Shown here: in pieces, positions 17,660 through 28,700 of the stretch
How the letters are laid out: each line of letters opens with the position of its first letter
Position numbering within the stretch: position 1 is the first letter of the stretch
DNA from: Bradyrhizobium forestalis
GTDB taxonomy: Bacteria; Pseudomonadota; Alphaproteobacteria; Rhizobiales; Xanthobacteraceae
Direction: 5' to 3'
DNA: 64,000 nucleotides
NCBI RefSeq assembly: GCF_002795245.1
Contig: NZ_PGVG01000016.1
Coordinates: 62,001-126,000, forward strand
The notes under the pieces: model-generated
Seen by the model: only the letters and a program-made list of their open reading frames with translations
What the model was told of the DNA's origin: nothing
The model's database searches: none
Program-made: the position numbers and the translations under genes

Positions 17660-19486
17660 TCATTCCACAGTCACAGATTTTGCTAGATTACGCGGCTGAT
17701 CCACGTCCGCGCCCCTTACGAGCGCGGTATGGTAAGCCAAGAGCTGAACCGGAATGGCATAGACCATCGGCGTAAAGCTTGCGACCATCTCCGGCAGCAC
17801 AATGGTCGTGAGTGTGTCCACCGTCACTTCCAAAGCACCCTTCGAATCGGTGATCAGGATGATCTTGCCGCCCCGAGCCGCAACTTCTTGCATATTCGAG
17901 ACGGTCTTCTCGAAGACCGCGTCATAAGGCGCGATCACCACCACAGGCACGGCCTCATCTATCAGTGCGATCGGTCCGTGCTTGAGCTCGCCGGCGGCAT
18001 AACCTTCTGAGTGGATATAGGCAATTTCCTTCAGCTTGAGTGCGCCCTCCAGCGCCAACGGGGCCGATGTGCCACGACCGAGATAGAGCACGTCCCTTGC
18101 GTCGGCGATATAACGCGCGAGCTTCTCGATCTGCGGCTCAATCAACAGTGTTGCAGCAATCAACCGCGGCACTTCGACAAGCTCACGCACAAGCTTCGAT
18201 TCATCGATTTCAGACAGTTTATCGCGTTCTTTGCCTGCTGCGACGGCGAGCGCCGCCAACACCATCAGCTGACAGATGAATGCCTTGGTGGAGGCGACGC
18301 CGATTTCTGGCCCCGCCAGCGTCGGCAGAACGGATTCGCTCTCCCGCGCAATCGTCGATGTCGGGACATTGACCACAGATATCGTGTGCACGCCCTGGTC
18401 CTTGGCGTATCGCAATGCAGCTAGCGTGTCAGCGGTTTCACCCGACTGGGAGATGACGATCGCGAGATCGCCCCGGCGCAAAGGCGCCTCCCTGTAGCGG
18501 AACTCGGAGGCTACATCGATCTCGACAGGCAAGCGCGCCAGCCGCTCGAACCAGTATTTGGCGATGTGACCGGCATAGCTGGCAGTGCCGCATGCGGTAA
18601 TTGAGATGCGCTGAATGGATTTGAAGTCGAAAGGCAATGTGAGCGGCAGGGCGACGCGCTTAGCCGCCATGTCGAGATAATGCGCCAATGTTTTGCCGGC
18701 CACTGTCGGCTGTTCGTGGATTTCCTTGGCCATGAAGTGGCGATAATTCGCTTTGTCCACAAGGAGTGACGATACGCCAGACTTTGAAGTTTCCCGCTCG
18801 ACGACAGATCCGTTTGCGCTATAAATCACGCACGTCGTGCGCGTAAGCACGGCCCAGTCGCCGTCTTCAAGATAGGTGATGGTGTCGGTCAAAGGCGCGA
18901 GCGCGAGCGCGTCCGATCCTAGATATACTTCGCCGTTACCATGTCCGATCGCAAGGGGCGACCCCTTACGCGCACCGATCAAAAGATCATCGTGGGCCTT
19001 AAAAAGGAATGCCAGGGCGAAGGCACCGCGCAGCCGCGGCAGCGAGGCTTGTACCGCATCCTGCGGCGAGTAACCCTTCTTGAGATAAGATTCGACGAGA
19101 TGCGCCACCACCTCCGTGTCTGTCTCTGAGCTAAAATGGGCACCATTCCGCTCCAGTTCGGCTCGCAGCTCGCGGAAATTCTCAATGATCCCGTTATGAA
19201 CGACCGCGACATTTTCCGTCGCATGCGGGTGAGCATTGCTCTCGGTCGGCTTTCCATGAGTCGCCCAGCGGGTATGACCGATGCCGGTATGACCCGACGG
19301 CGGATAATACCGCAGCTGCTCCTCAAGGTTTCTCAGCTTACCTTCAGCGCGGCGGCGCTCGATACGGAGACCTTCGAGAGTCGCGAGGCCTGCGGAGTCG
19401 TAGCCACGATATTCCAATCTCTTGAGCGACGCGACCAACTGCCCAACGACCGGACCACGCCCCAAAATGCCAACAATTCCACACAT
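17660..19486 (-). CDS. nodM: Glucosamine-6-phosphate synthase NodM (GlmS family)
   Basis: The enzyme makes glucosamine-6-phosphate from fructose-6-phosphate and glutamine, feeding the chitin backbone of Nod factors. The start must be the ATG at 19486, because the mature enzyme needs cysteine directly after Met (MCGIVGILG) as glutaminase nucleophile; an upstream in-frame TTG (19495) is rejected. The glutaminase domain covers about 1-230 (HTRWATHG, AVVHNGIIEN). Two SIS sugar-isomerase domains follow (ISITACGTASYAG, AIVISQSGETADTL, FICQLMVLAAL, and GEL-KHGPIAL near the end). The 608-residue length fits both GlmS and NodM. The symbol NodM is chosen because noeL and nolK lie just beyond it, divergently; a housekeeping glmS should exist elsewhere. 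Confidence 0.88.
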   Translation of the reverse strand: MCGIVGILGRGPVVGQLVASLKRLEYRGYDSAGLATLEGLRIERRRAEGKLRNLEEQLRYYPPSGHTGIGHTRWATHGKPTESNAHPHATENVAVVHNGIIENFRELRAELERNGAHFSSETDTEVVAHLVESYLKKGYSPQDAVQASLPRLRGAFALAFLFKAHDDLLIGARKGSPLAIGHGNGEVYLGSDALALAPLTDTITYLEDGDWAVLTRTTCVIYSANGSVVERETSKSGVSSLLVDKANYRHFMAKEIHEQPTVAGKTLAHYLDMAAKRVALPLTLPFDFKSIQRISITACGTASYAGHIAKYWFERLARLPVEIDVASEFRYREAPLRRGDLAIVISQSGETADTLAALRYAKDQGVHTISVVNVPTSTIARESESVLPTLAGPEIGVASTKAFICQLMVLAALAVAAGKERDKLSEIDESKLVRELVEVPRLIAATLLIEPQIEKLARYIADARDVLYLGRGTSAPLALEGALKLKEIAYIHSEGYAAGELKHGPIALIDEAVPVVVIAPYDAVFEKTVSNMQEVAARGGKIILITDSKGALEVTVDTLTTIVLPEMVASFTPMVYAIPVQLLAYHTALVRGADVDQPRNLAKSVTVE

Positions 19487-20486
19487 ATCGATCAATGCAG
19501 CCCAAGTTTAAGGATCCGACGTCCCCCTACAGGAACCCGGTCATGAAATTCGCTTGCCGGATGGTAACAGGTGTCAAGTTCGATTTTCGCGCCCCCCTGT
19601 ATCGCCGCCGCATTCACAAGCGTGAGTTAGATCTCTTTCAGCCATCATCGCTTCGTCCGCCGATCGAGTACAAACGGCGCAGCAGCTCTAGCTTGAATTG
19701 TCCTGTCTTACTGGAGACATTTTTCCGGCGCGGGTTTAACAGACTTATCATACTCGAACCGAGGCAACTTACGCTCGGTCAAGGTTAAAGGATTGCCGTC
19801 GAAGCTCCATTGTACGAAAGTAAGCTCTCGATATCGAAACGTTCGACCATCTATACCAACGTTTGCTATTCTTTCTCACTTTGCCTTGCGTCGACCGTCC
19901 CCTGCCTGCCGCGGTTGGATATAGGCAACGGCGCCGATCATGGTTGATGAGTCGACCTAGAAGACTGCGTGTTCTGTTCGGAAGCTAACAGCGCTTTGTA
20001 GACCGCGGCTCTATGAGCAGCCTTGGCTGTGTGCTGACTTGCATGCCGTCATTCCAACAAATGCATTGACGAATGTGACCTCAGCTTGTCGCTCTCCCAC
20101 GCCATGAGGAGACCACGCGAATGCACACGTGCGCCTGAGGATAGATAAGGAGCACAGAACCGTCGCTCCTCTCTCATTGGAAACATCGCCGAGAGGTAAG
20201 CGCGTCCTGGGCGCGCGTAAGGGCGTTTTCCCATTCATCTCGCCTTAGGATCCGCGCGGCTAGGGTTACTGGGCTGGATTTTTGACGCTCAATGTGTTGG
20301 CATCCTTCAGTCCAAATATAAATCAATGTATATAGTGTGCATTCCTGCATGATGTGTATGACTGGAGCTAACGATCGCGTTCCTTTAATTGCGGGTGGAG
20401 CGCGCGAGCACATCTAGATTTTTCGAGAAACGGCTTCGAAATTGTGTTTCACAGCGAGGCTCTTTGCGGCGCAACCAAGAGAGACC
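19487..20486. other. Divergent intergenic region between nodM and noeL
   Basis: One kilobase that should hold the promoters of both nodM and noeL. The best nod-box-like stretch is 19804-19865 (plus strand), with ATCGAAAC, TCGA and TACCAA in the right order but wrong spacing. A weaker candidate facing nodM lies around 19560-19586. No canonical nod box was found and no gene is supported here. Confidence 0.3.
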
Positions 20487-21572
20487 ATGCCGGCTCAGGA
20501 CTCAAAGCGGCGCATTGCGCTAATTACGGGCGTCACCGGGCAGGACGGCGCATATCTCGCTGAGTATTTGCTCGGTCTCGGCTACACCGTGCATGGGATC
20601 AAGCGCCGATCGTCCTCGTTCAACGCCGCGCGGGTCGATCATCTTTACCAGGATCCGCATGCCGGCAACGTGCGGTTCCTGATGCACTACGGCGACATGA
20701 CGGATTCGACCAATTTGATCCGCCTCATGCAGCAGATCCGCCCCACCGAGATCTACAATCTCGCAGCTCAAAGCCACGTCGCCGTCAGCTTCGAGAGCCC
20801 CGAATACACCGCCAATGCCGACGCGATCGGCGTGCTACGCCTCCTGGAAGCGATCCGCATCCTGGGCATGGAGAAGGAGACGCTGTTCTACCAGGCCTCG
20901 ACCTCCGAGCTCTACGGCCTCGTGCAGGAGATCCCGCAGAAGGAGACGACGCCGTTCTATCCACGCTCGCCTTATGGCGTGGCCAAGCTCTACGGTTATT
21001 GGATCACAGTGAACTACCGCGAAGCCTATGGCATGTTCGCGGCCAACGGCATCCTGTTCAATCACGAGAGTCCGATTCGCGGCGAGACCTTCGTGACCCG
21101 CAAGATCACCCGTGGTGTCGCCCGCATCGAGGTCGGTCTCGAACAGACGCTCTATCTCGGCAATCTCGACGCCAAGCGCGACTGGGGCCACGCGAAAGAC
21201 TACGTCGAGGGCATGCATATGATCCTTCAGGCCGACAAACCGGACGATTTCGTGCTCGCCACCGGCGAGACCCGATCGGTGCGCGAGATGGTCGAGCTTG
21301 CCTTCGCGGAGGTCGGCCGCCGAGTCGAATGGCGCGGCACGGGCGTCGATGAGACCGGCGTCGACGCCAAGAGCGGCAAGACCGTGGTGAAGATCGATCC
21401 GACCTATTTCCGGCCGACCGAGGTCGATCTCCTGGTCGGGGATGCCAGCAAGGCGCGCGAGAAGCTCGGCTGGAAGCCGAAGCGGACCTTTGCCCAGCTC
21501 GTCGAGGAGATGATGGCGAGCGACCTCGCCGAGGCGAAACGGGACGCGGTCCATGGCAAGCGCTGCATTTGA
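20487..21572 (+). CDS. noeL: GDP-mannose 4,6-dehydratase NoeL
   Basis: The 361-residue product is a short-chain dehydrogenase of the Gmd family. It converts GDP-mannose to GDP-4-keto-6-deoxymannose, the first step toward the GDP-fucose that decorates Bradyrhizobium Nod factors. The NADP-binding motif is ALITGVTGQDGAYLAEYLL near the N-terminus; the catalytic YxxxK appears in SPYGVAKLYGYW, with the active-site serine and threonine in YQASTSELYG. The ATG at 20487 has a GAGAGACC site; the frame is open further upstream but without family similarity. It overlaps nolK by 20 bases, so the two are co-translated. The DNA looks GC-richer than nodM, closer to core genes. A polysaccharide gmd role is the alternative. 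Confidence 0.88.
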   Translation: MPAQDSKRRIALITGVTGQDGAYLAEYLLGLGYTVHGIKRRSSSFNAARVDHLYQDPHAGNVRFLMHYGDMTDSTNLIRLMQQIRPTEIYNLAAQSHVAVSFESPEYTANADAIGVLRLLEAIRILGMEKETLFYQASTSELYGLVQEIPQKETTPFYPRSPYGVAKLYGYWITVNYREAYGMFAANGILFNHESPIRGETFVTRKITRGVARIEVGLEQTLYLGNLDAKRDWGHAKDYVEGMHMILQADKPDDFVLATGETRSVREMVELAFAEVGRRVEWRGTGVDETGVDAKSGKTVVKIDPTYFRPTEVDLLVGDASKAREKLGWKPKRTFAQLVEEMMASDLAEAKRDAVHGKRCI

Positions 21573-22560
21573 CCTGACCGGCAAGAGCGTCTATGTCGCC
21601 GGCCATCGTGGCATGGTTGGCAGCGCGCTGGTGCGCCGGCTGGCGCGCGAGGACGTCAAGCTCGTCACGGTGGACCGGCGTGAGGTCGACCTCTGCAACC
21701 AGGCCGCCGTGTTCGACTGGTTCGCAAAGGCGCGCCCGCAGGTCGTATTCCTCGCCGCCGCGAAGGTGGGCGGCATCGTAGCCAACGACACGCTGCGCGC
21801 CGAGTTCATCTACGACAACATCGCGATCGCGGCGAACGTGATCCAGGCCGCGCAGCAAAGCGGTGCCGAGAAGCTGATGTTCCTCGGCTCGTCCTGCATC
21901 TATCCGAAGCTCGCGCCGCAGCCCCTGCGCGAGGACTCGGTCCTGACAGGCCCGCTGGAGCCGACCAACGAGCCCTATGCGATCGCCAAGATCGCCGGCA
22001 TCAAGATGGCGGAGGCCTATCGCAGGCAGTATGGCAGCGACTTCATCAGCGTGATGCCGACCAATCTCTACGGTCCCGGCGACAATTATCATCCCGAGTA
22101 CAGCCATGTAGTTGCCGCCCTGGTCCGCCGCTTCCACGAGGCGAAGCTCGCGGGCTCGAAGAGCGTGGTTGTCTGGGGTACCGGCACGCCGCGCCGCGAA
22201 TTTCTCTACGTTGACGATCTCGCCGACGCCTGCATCCATCTGATGAAGACCTATTCCTCGCCGGAACTGATCAATATCGGTACCGGCGAGGACATCAGCA
22301 TCGCCGAGTTAGCACTCATGGTCGCGGCCGCCATCGGTTTTCGCGGTGAGATCAGATTCGACACGTCGCGCCCTGACGGCACGCCGCGCAAGCTGCTCGA
22401 CGTCGGGCGGCTGTCCGGGCTCGGCTGGCGCGCCACGACCTCGCTTGAGGACGGCATTCAGCTCGCATACCGGGCGTATCGCACCGACAGCGATGGACGG
22501 CACCAGAGTGATCTGCCTGGCCGGAATAACGGGCCAATCCTAGCTATCAATCGGCGGTGA
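21553..22560 (+). CDS. nolK: GDP-L-fucose synthase NolK
   Basis: The 335-residue enzyme is the Fcl-type epimerase/reductase that finishes GDP-L-fucose after NoeL. The glycine-rich motif VYVAGHRGMVGSALVRRL is near residue 15, the SSCIYP stretch holds the catalytic serine, and YAIAKIAGIKM holds the YxxxK pair. MPTNLYGPGDNYHP and REFLYVDDLADA are typical of the family. The last 25 or so residues (after LAYRAYRTD) differ from the usual end and may be strain-specific. The gene starts inside noeL. GDP-fucose made here would be used by NodZ, which is not in the window. Confidence 0.9.
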   Translation: MASAAFDLTGKSVYVAGHRGMVGSALVRRLAREDVKLVTVDRREVDLCNQAAVFDWFAKARPQVVFLAAAKVGGIVANDTLRAEFIYDNIAIAANVIQAAQQSGAEKLMFLGSSCIYPKLAPQPLREDSVLTGPLEPTNEPYAIAKIAGIKMAEAYRRQYGSDFISVMPTNLYGPGDNYHPEYSHVVAALVRRFHEAKLAGSKSVVVWGTGTPRREFLYVDDLADACIHLMKTYSSPELINIGTGEDISIAELALMVAAAIGFRGEIRFDTSRPDGTPRKLLDVGRLSGLGWRATTSLEDGIQLAYRAYRTDSDGRHQSDLPGRNNGPILAINRR

Positions 22561-22842
22561 ATGTCCAGCCTAGCGGACTTGCCGCTCACGTAACGACCAA
22601 CTTTGCTTCGCAGTTGACAAGCGTTATTGTCAATGACCGGGCTCGGTCGGACGCCAAGAACCCAAGTGACGCGGTGTATCCTACCTACGACGCAGCCAGC
22701 CACTTGCAGGAAACGGAGAATGGCCATGATTGATCCTGCTGCCATGAAGTGAGAGCTCATCGTCTCTAAGCCGCTAAGCGGCGACCGCTGGACGGTCATT
22801 AGCCGGAAGCGTACTGGTGTCCCTTTCCTCTCGGCCAACGCC

Positions 22843-23985
22843 TTAGCGATGGTCTGTCATCATCATCCTCGCTGACAGCGTAACGATGGACATGAGCGCG
22901 CCCAACATCCCAAACGCCAAGCGCAAGCCAAACATGTGTGCGACGAGCCCAATGCCGGAGGGCCCAACGAGTATACCCGCGTAGCCGGCCGTCGTGATGA
23001 CCGCGATAGCAACGCCTGCTGGCATCATTTTCTGTTTGCCGGCGCGTCGACAAAGTACAGGTACAACATTTGAAATACCCAATCCAATAAGCAGGAACCC
23101 CGCCATAGCAATCAACGCAACTGGCGCGGCCACCACAGCCAAGAAGCCTGTTACGATCGGCAGAGTCCCGAGTATCAATGTGGCACGGTCTCCGATTCGC
23201 GCCACCACGGCATCTCCGCTGAGACGCCCTGCGGCCATTGCGATTGAGAAGAGCATACAACCAATGCCCCCGTGCGCTTCCGCGAGAAGGTCTCGTTCAA
23301 TGAGAAGCAAAGCGCTCCAATCGAGCATTGCACCTTCGACAAGAAAGGTGATGGCCGCGAGCACAGCTATTAGCAGCACACTGCGATGGGGCAAAACAAA
23401 CGATTGCCCCTGCTGCCCCGCCCCCGCCGCGAGCAACCCCGGCCAGGCCGATACAATCGCGATCGTCATTAACGCCGAACAGACCAACGTCGAAAAAAGC
23501 GGGCCAAGCTGCAGCGACAGGAACGAGGTCACGGCGGCAGAGCCGGTGAATTCCCCAATGCTGTACTGGGCGTGGAAGCCAGACATCAATGGACGGCCCG
23601 TGTCGCGCTCCAATTCAATCGCATGAATGTTCATGGCTACATCAATCGAGCCGAGTGAAACGCCGAAAGCAAACAGCGAAGCACCGAGCCTGACAGGTGT
23701 GTCGGCAATTGCAAGGCACGGCAGCATGATTGCGAGTCCAAGTCCACCCCCGAGGATAATGGGCTTGCTGCCGTACCGCGCATTCAATACGCTGGTCAAA
23801 AGCATCGCGACAACGGATCCCGTTCCGAGACAGAGCAGCAGAAGACCAAGCGTGCGGTCATCGACCGCGATCCGCACCTTAGCGAGTGGCACCAAAGGCC
23901 CCCACGCCGCGAGGCCGAATCCGGCCACAAAAAATGCGAGCCGTGTCCCAAGCAGGCCGGCAGACCAATTAGCAGACAGTATCAC
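22843..23985 (-). CDS. Major facilitator superfamily transporter
   Basis: The 380-residue protein has about 12 hydrophobic segments in two halves, as in the MFS family. The loop after segment 2 (LNARYGSKPIILGGGLG) fits the MFS motif A position. The GTG start at 23985 is preceded by an AGGAG site at good spacing. It belongs to the group of permeases annotated as FucP/ProP-like or Ybj-like, but the substrate cannot be told. It converges on the noeL-nolK operon and lies about 280 bases beyond nolK, so a link with Nod-factor sugar metabolism is only positional. Confidence 0.8.
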   Translation of the reverse strand: MILSANWSAGLLGTRLAFFVAGFGLAAWGPLVPLAKVRIAVDDRTLGLLLLCLGTGSVVAMLLTSVLNARYGSKPIILGGGLGLAIMLPCLAIADTPVRLGASLFAFGVSLGSIDVAMNIHAIELERDTGRPLMSGFHAQYSIGEFTGSAAVTSFLSLQLGPLFSTLVCSALMTIAIVSAWPGLLAAGAGQQGQSFVLPHRSVLLIAVLAAITFLVEGAMLDWSALLLIERDLLAEAHGGIGCMLFSIAMAAGRLSGDAVVARIGDRATLILGTLPIVTGFLAVVAAPVALIAMAGFLLIGLGISNVVPVLCRRAGKQKMMPAGVAIAVITTAGYAGILVGPSGIGLVAHMFGLRLAFGMLGALMSIVTLSARMMMTDHR

Positions 23986-25729
23986 AGGCGCTCCTGAGAG
24001 AACGGGCTCGCGAGCGCGACGCCCCTCATCCTGCGTGCGTCGCCTGCTAGCGACGCTATCGACTATGATGGCCTCAAGCTGGCGTTCTTTATCCCTGCAA
24101 ATGCAATGCCGTCACAGAAATCACTGGATTCGTCACTAGGCGAGCGGGCGGTGATCGTCGAGCCCGTGGATACGGTGTTTCGCTTATTCCTTCCCGGTTA
24201 AGCTGGCCATAAGAGGGTGACAGTTTTTGCTGATCTGCGACAACCGGAGTCGCAACCCCCTAACTGTGGCTTTGTCGTAAAGCCTACAAACCCCGCAAAG
24301 CCAACGGCGCCGGACGCCACTGTGTACTTGCCGCGAACACCGCCGTAGTTTTTCGACAGCTCTTGCACAATCGGGAGCTCTCATGACGAGTAGCGGCGCT
24401 GACTCACGGGACCAATACAAGACCGCTATCACGCGCAAGTCGTCAATGTCGGTCCATACTCTTGATATTCGATTATTCCTGGTTTCGGGCGGCCAGGTAG
24501 CTTTCATGACATCATTCGCGCCGCGGAAGAGGCAGCGTCGCTCAGGTCCACGACGCGCGCACATTCGATACCGAGGTGCCCGCCGGCATCGTTCGAGCGC
24601 CTATATCCGCAGTTCGCCGAGACCGTCGCTCCAACCAAATCGGACTGTGGGCAGGAATGAGCAAGTGTAGCAGGTACAGATCCATCAGTATCGCCGCCCT
24701 CACGTTATAAGCCCAGGTGCTCTGCATTAGATCGAGCTCGATCATCACCAGTGACCAACCGACAGCGCGCGCGCACCCGCATCAAAGCTCAAGCAGATCC
24801 GTCGAAATATCTCCGGATGCAGCCGACGCATGAGGTAGGAGCCCAGCAGGATATCAAGCATGACAATGGGTATAAAAACATAGAGCAAGCTGCCGCTCTC
24901 GGGAACGAGCCGAGGTGATAGTAGACGAAGGGGGTCACGCTTGATTCTACCACGCGAGTCCAGGGCTAGGCCGGCGCGGAATTCGTGTTTAGCCAGCCCT
25001 GATTATTAAACAACATCGATAAGGGAGGGCCGCAGATAGTCGTCACCGAACGAGCGGATACCCAGCATCCACCCGAATGGCAGGCGGATCCGCCAGCTTG
25101 CCTCGATAGGGCGGCGTCAACCCGCAGCTTGCAGCACGATCAGGGCCAAAATCGTGTGGGAAAATTTGATCCAGCCCGGCCGGAGCGAGGTCAAGGCATG
25201 GCCGGCGCGCGCAAGGCCCGGCAAGAGAAGCAAGATGGGAAACACTCGTCTCAAACCGCCGGCACGCCCTTCAGATTGACGAGAAGGACGTAGACATTGA
25301 CGAAGACTCAATGATGACCTGCGTCGGTCATGTATACGGGCCCCTGACGACGACCGTTCTCGACCCGTTGGTCCAGGGAATTGAACTCGTGTCAATTAGT
25401 CCTAAAGGGTTCAAACCAGCGTCATCTTTTTCAGCTAGCAACGCAACGCGCGTCAGACGGAAGCAAATAGTTGTCGTTCTAGAGCCCGTAGCGTAAGTGG
25501 TAACGCCATCTTTTACGAGAGAGCATGAATTCTCTTCTCCTCGGCGAGATCGATTTTTGTAGTTCACCTTAGCGGAGCAGCCGCGGATCACCCACGTGTT
25601 CTTCACCGAGCACCTGATGGTCGCCAAGCTCGGCACCACGGGCGTGAAGATCTCGACGCGTAAGGGAGCGTGAAGCGCTCGGAGGCTGCTTCGCTCACTA
25701 CACTGAGCGAAGCTGGATTGATTTTATCG
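23986..25729. other. Gene-poor stretch with decayed coding fragments
   Basis: No intact gene is supported in this 1.7 kb. It includes the permease remnant at 24745-24914 and a plus-strand fragment at about 25584-25674 that reads PRITHVFFTEHLMVAKLGTT and ends in a stop next to the RND gene terminus. I do not recognise that fragment. A minus-strand fragment near 25117-25220 ends in a hydrophobic stretch and may be another permease end. Confidence 0.4.
24745..24914 (-). pseudogene. Remnant of a TauE/SafE-type permease (C-terminal part)
   Basis: A minus-strand frame reads LLYVFIPIVMLDILLGSYLM then RRLHPEIFRRICLSFDA, a pattern seen in TauE/SafE (sulfite exporter-like) permeases just before their last membrane segment. 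It ends at a stop, and a further hydrophobic stretch continues in another frame to about 24640. No start or N-terminal half is present. Recognition is by pattern only. Confidence 0.35.
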
Positions 25730-28700
25730 TCATTGCTTGACCATCTGAGCATCAGCAGCGCCGGTGAGGTCGCGCTCGGCGGCGATCTTCGCGCGGCCGG
25801 AGCTCGCATCGGCACGATGATCGGACGCGATCGCGACATAGACCGCCGGCAGCACGAAGAGCGTGAACAGCGTGCCTATGGACATTCCCGCGACGAGCAC
25901 GAGCCCGATCGAGAAGCGGCTCGCAGCGCCAGCTCCCGTTGCGGTCATCAAGGGTATGAAGCCCGCGACCATTGCCGCAGTTGTCATCAAGATTGGACGC
26001 AGTCGGACGCGCGCCGCCATCTCTATAGCCGAGCGACGGTCAAGTCTCTCCTTGAGCTGCAGCTCATTGGCGAACTCAACCATCAGGATGCCTTGCTTGG
26101 AAATCAACCCGACCAGGGTCAACAGTCCCACCTGGGTGTAGATGTTCATCGTCGCCCAGCCAAAGAATGGCGGGATCAACGCGCCGACGATTGCCATCGG
26201 CACGCTGATCAGGATGATAAGGGGATCGCGCAGACTTTCAAACTGCGCCGCAAGCACCAAGAATATGATTATGAGTGCAAATGCAAAGGTAATGGCCAGT
26301 TGGTTGCCCTCGTGCACATATTGGCGGGCGTCGGCGAGGAAGTCGTGGCTGAAGCCTGCGGGCAGTTTCTTCGCCTCCGCTTCCAGGAAGTCCACGGCCT
26401 GCCCGATCGTGACGCCGGGCATCGGCACGGCCTGAAAGGTCGCGCAGTTGAGCTGGTTGTAGTGTGTGAGCGCGTTCGGATCGGTTGCAGCCTCGATGGA
26501 CACTACGGTAGACAACGGGAGCACCGAGCCCGTCGCAGTCTTCACATAATAGCTCCCGATTGCTTGCGGCGCCAGGCGTTCCTCGCGTGGCACCTGCGGG
26601 ATCACCTGGTAGGAGCGGCCCTGTAGATTGAAGCGGTTGACGTAGTTTCCGCCAAGTAGAGTGGCGAGCGCGTTACCGACTGTCTGCATGGTGATGCCAA
26701 GCTCGTTGGCCTTGGATCGATCAACCTTGATTCGTACCACCGGCTGGTTGAACTCGAGGTCGGAGTCGCTCACCATGAACAGACCGCTCTTCCGCGCGGC
26801 ATCCTTCAGCTTCGACATCTCCTCGTAGACGGATTGGAAGCCCAGCGTCGAATTGATCACCATCTGCACTGGTAGGCCATCCGAACCGCCAGGAAGCGGC
26901 GGCAAGCTAAACGCAAACGCGTTAATGCCTTCGATTTTGGACAGCTCGGTCTGGACAAGGGACTTTAGTGCAATGGATGATCGCTTGCGCTCGTCCCATG
27001 GCTTGAGCAGCATGCCGGCTATGCCAGTCTGCTGGCCGCTAACGCCATTGAGTACAAAGCTCAAATCAGTCTCTGGAAATTTCTGGAGCGCGTGTTCGAG
27101 CTTGGCGCCGTAATAGTCGAGGTAATCGATATTGGCATATTTCGGCGCCTTGGTTAGAGCGAATACGATACCTTGATCCTCCTCGGGTGCGAGTTCCTTG
27201 GGAGTATGCAAATAGAGAAAGCCGACGAGGCCCAGCATAGTCAGCGCAAACAGGCCGGTAATCGGACGATAGTCGAGCGAGCGGTCGAGCTTGTTGCCGT
27301 ACCATCGTGTGATGGCGCTGAGCCCGCGATTCACAAATCTTGCAAACCGCCCCCCGTCAGCGCGCCTCAGGAAGAGCGAGCACATCAGCGGCGACAGCGT
27401 CAAAGCGATCACGCCCGACACGATCACAGCTCCCGCTAGCGTAAACGCGAACTCGCGGAACAGCGCACCAGTGAGGCCGCCGAGAAATCCGATTGGGGCA
27501 TACACCGCAGCCAAGGTAATCGTCATGGAGACTACGGGGCCGACGATTTCGCGCGCGCCCCTTATGGCAGCCTGTAGTGGCGGCGCATCTTCTTCTAAAT
27601 GGCGATGAATGTTCTCCACCACCACGATCGCGTCATCGACCACGAGACCGATCGCGAGGACCATCGCAAGGAGAGTCAGGAGATTGAATGAGAACCCCAG
27701 CGCCAGCATCATGCTGCAGACACCGACGAGCGACAACGGAATAGTAATCACCGGAATGATGACCGACCGCAGCGAGGCCAGGAATAGGAAGATTACTACC
27801 ACCACGATCACGACGGCCTCGATGAGCGTCTTCTCCACTTCATCGATCGACGATTGAATGAATTTGGTGGAGTCGTAGGCCACTTTCATCTTCATTGATG
27901 GCGGCAGGTTACGCTCCATTTCTGGAAACAGCGCCCGAACGCCTCGCACTATGTTTAGCGGATTGCCTTGCGGGCTCGCCTGAACGCCGATAAAGACCGC
28001 GTGCTCGCCGTTCATTGCGACGCTAGTGTCTGCGGTCTGCGCGGCAAGCTCGACTACCGCAATGTCCTCCATGCGCACAAAACCACCGTCATTGGCTTTG
28101 ACGATCATGCGCTTGAATTCATCGACACTCCGCAGATCCGTGTTTGCCGTGACATCGGAGATAGTGAAATAGCTCTTGGTCTGGCCGGCCGCGGCCTGGA
28201 AGTTGTTAGCCGCGATTGCAGCCGAAACTTCGGCTGGCGACACGCCGTACCCTGCCATTTTCCCAGGATCGAGCCATAGCCGCATCGCAAAACTCTGCCC
28301 CCCCAGGATGTCTGCCGCTGCGACACCGTCGACGGTTGACATAACGGGTTGCACGACGCGCGAGAGGTAGTCGGAGATCGCGCTGGCCGCCAGTTCCTCG
28401 CTGGAGAAGGCGATATACATGACAGCGGTGGCCTGACCGGTCGACTTAGTGACGACCGGATCGTTTGATTCCTTCGGGATTAAATATTTGACTGAATTGA
28501 CTTTAGAGAGCACCTCCGTAAGCGCTTCGTTGGGATCGAAATTGAGCTTGATGTAGACTCTGATGGTCGAGATACCAAGCACAGACGAGGAATTGATGTA
28601 GTCGACGCCCTCAGCGGACGCGACTACCTGCTCCAGGGGAGTGGTGATGAACCCCTGGATCAGGTCGGCGGAGGCGCCAGGATAGGAAGTTGTGATAGTG

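Noticed and set aside
19560..19586. Minus-strand nod-box-like sequence close to nodM
   Set aside because: TGGTAA and TTCGAT half sites are present but off by a base, and the rest of the consensus is missing.
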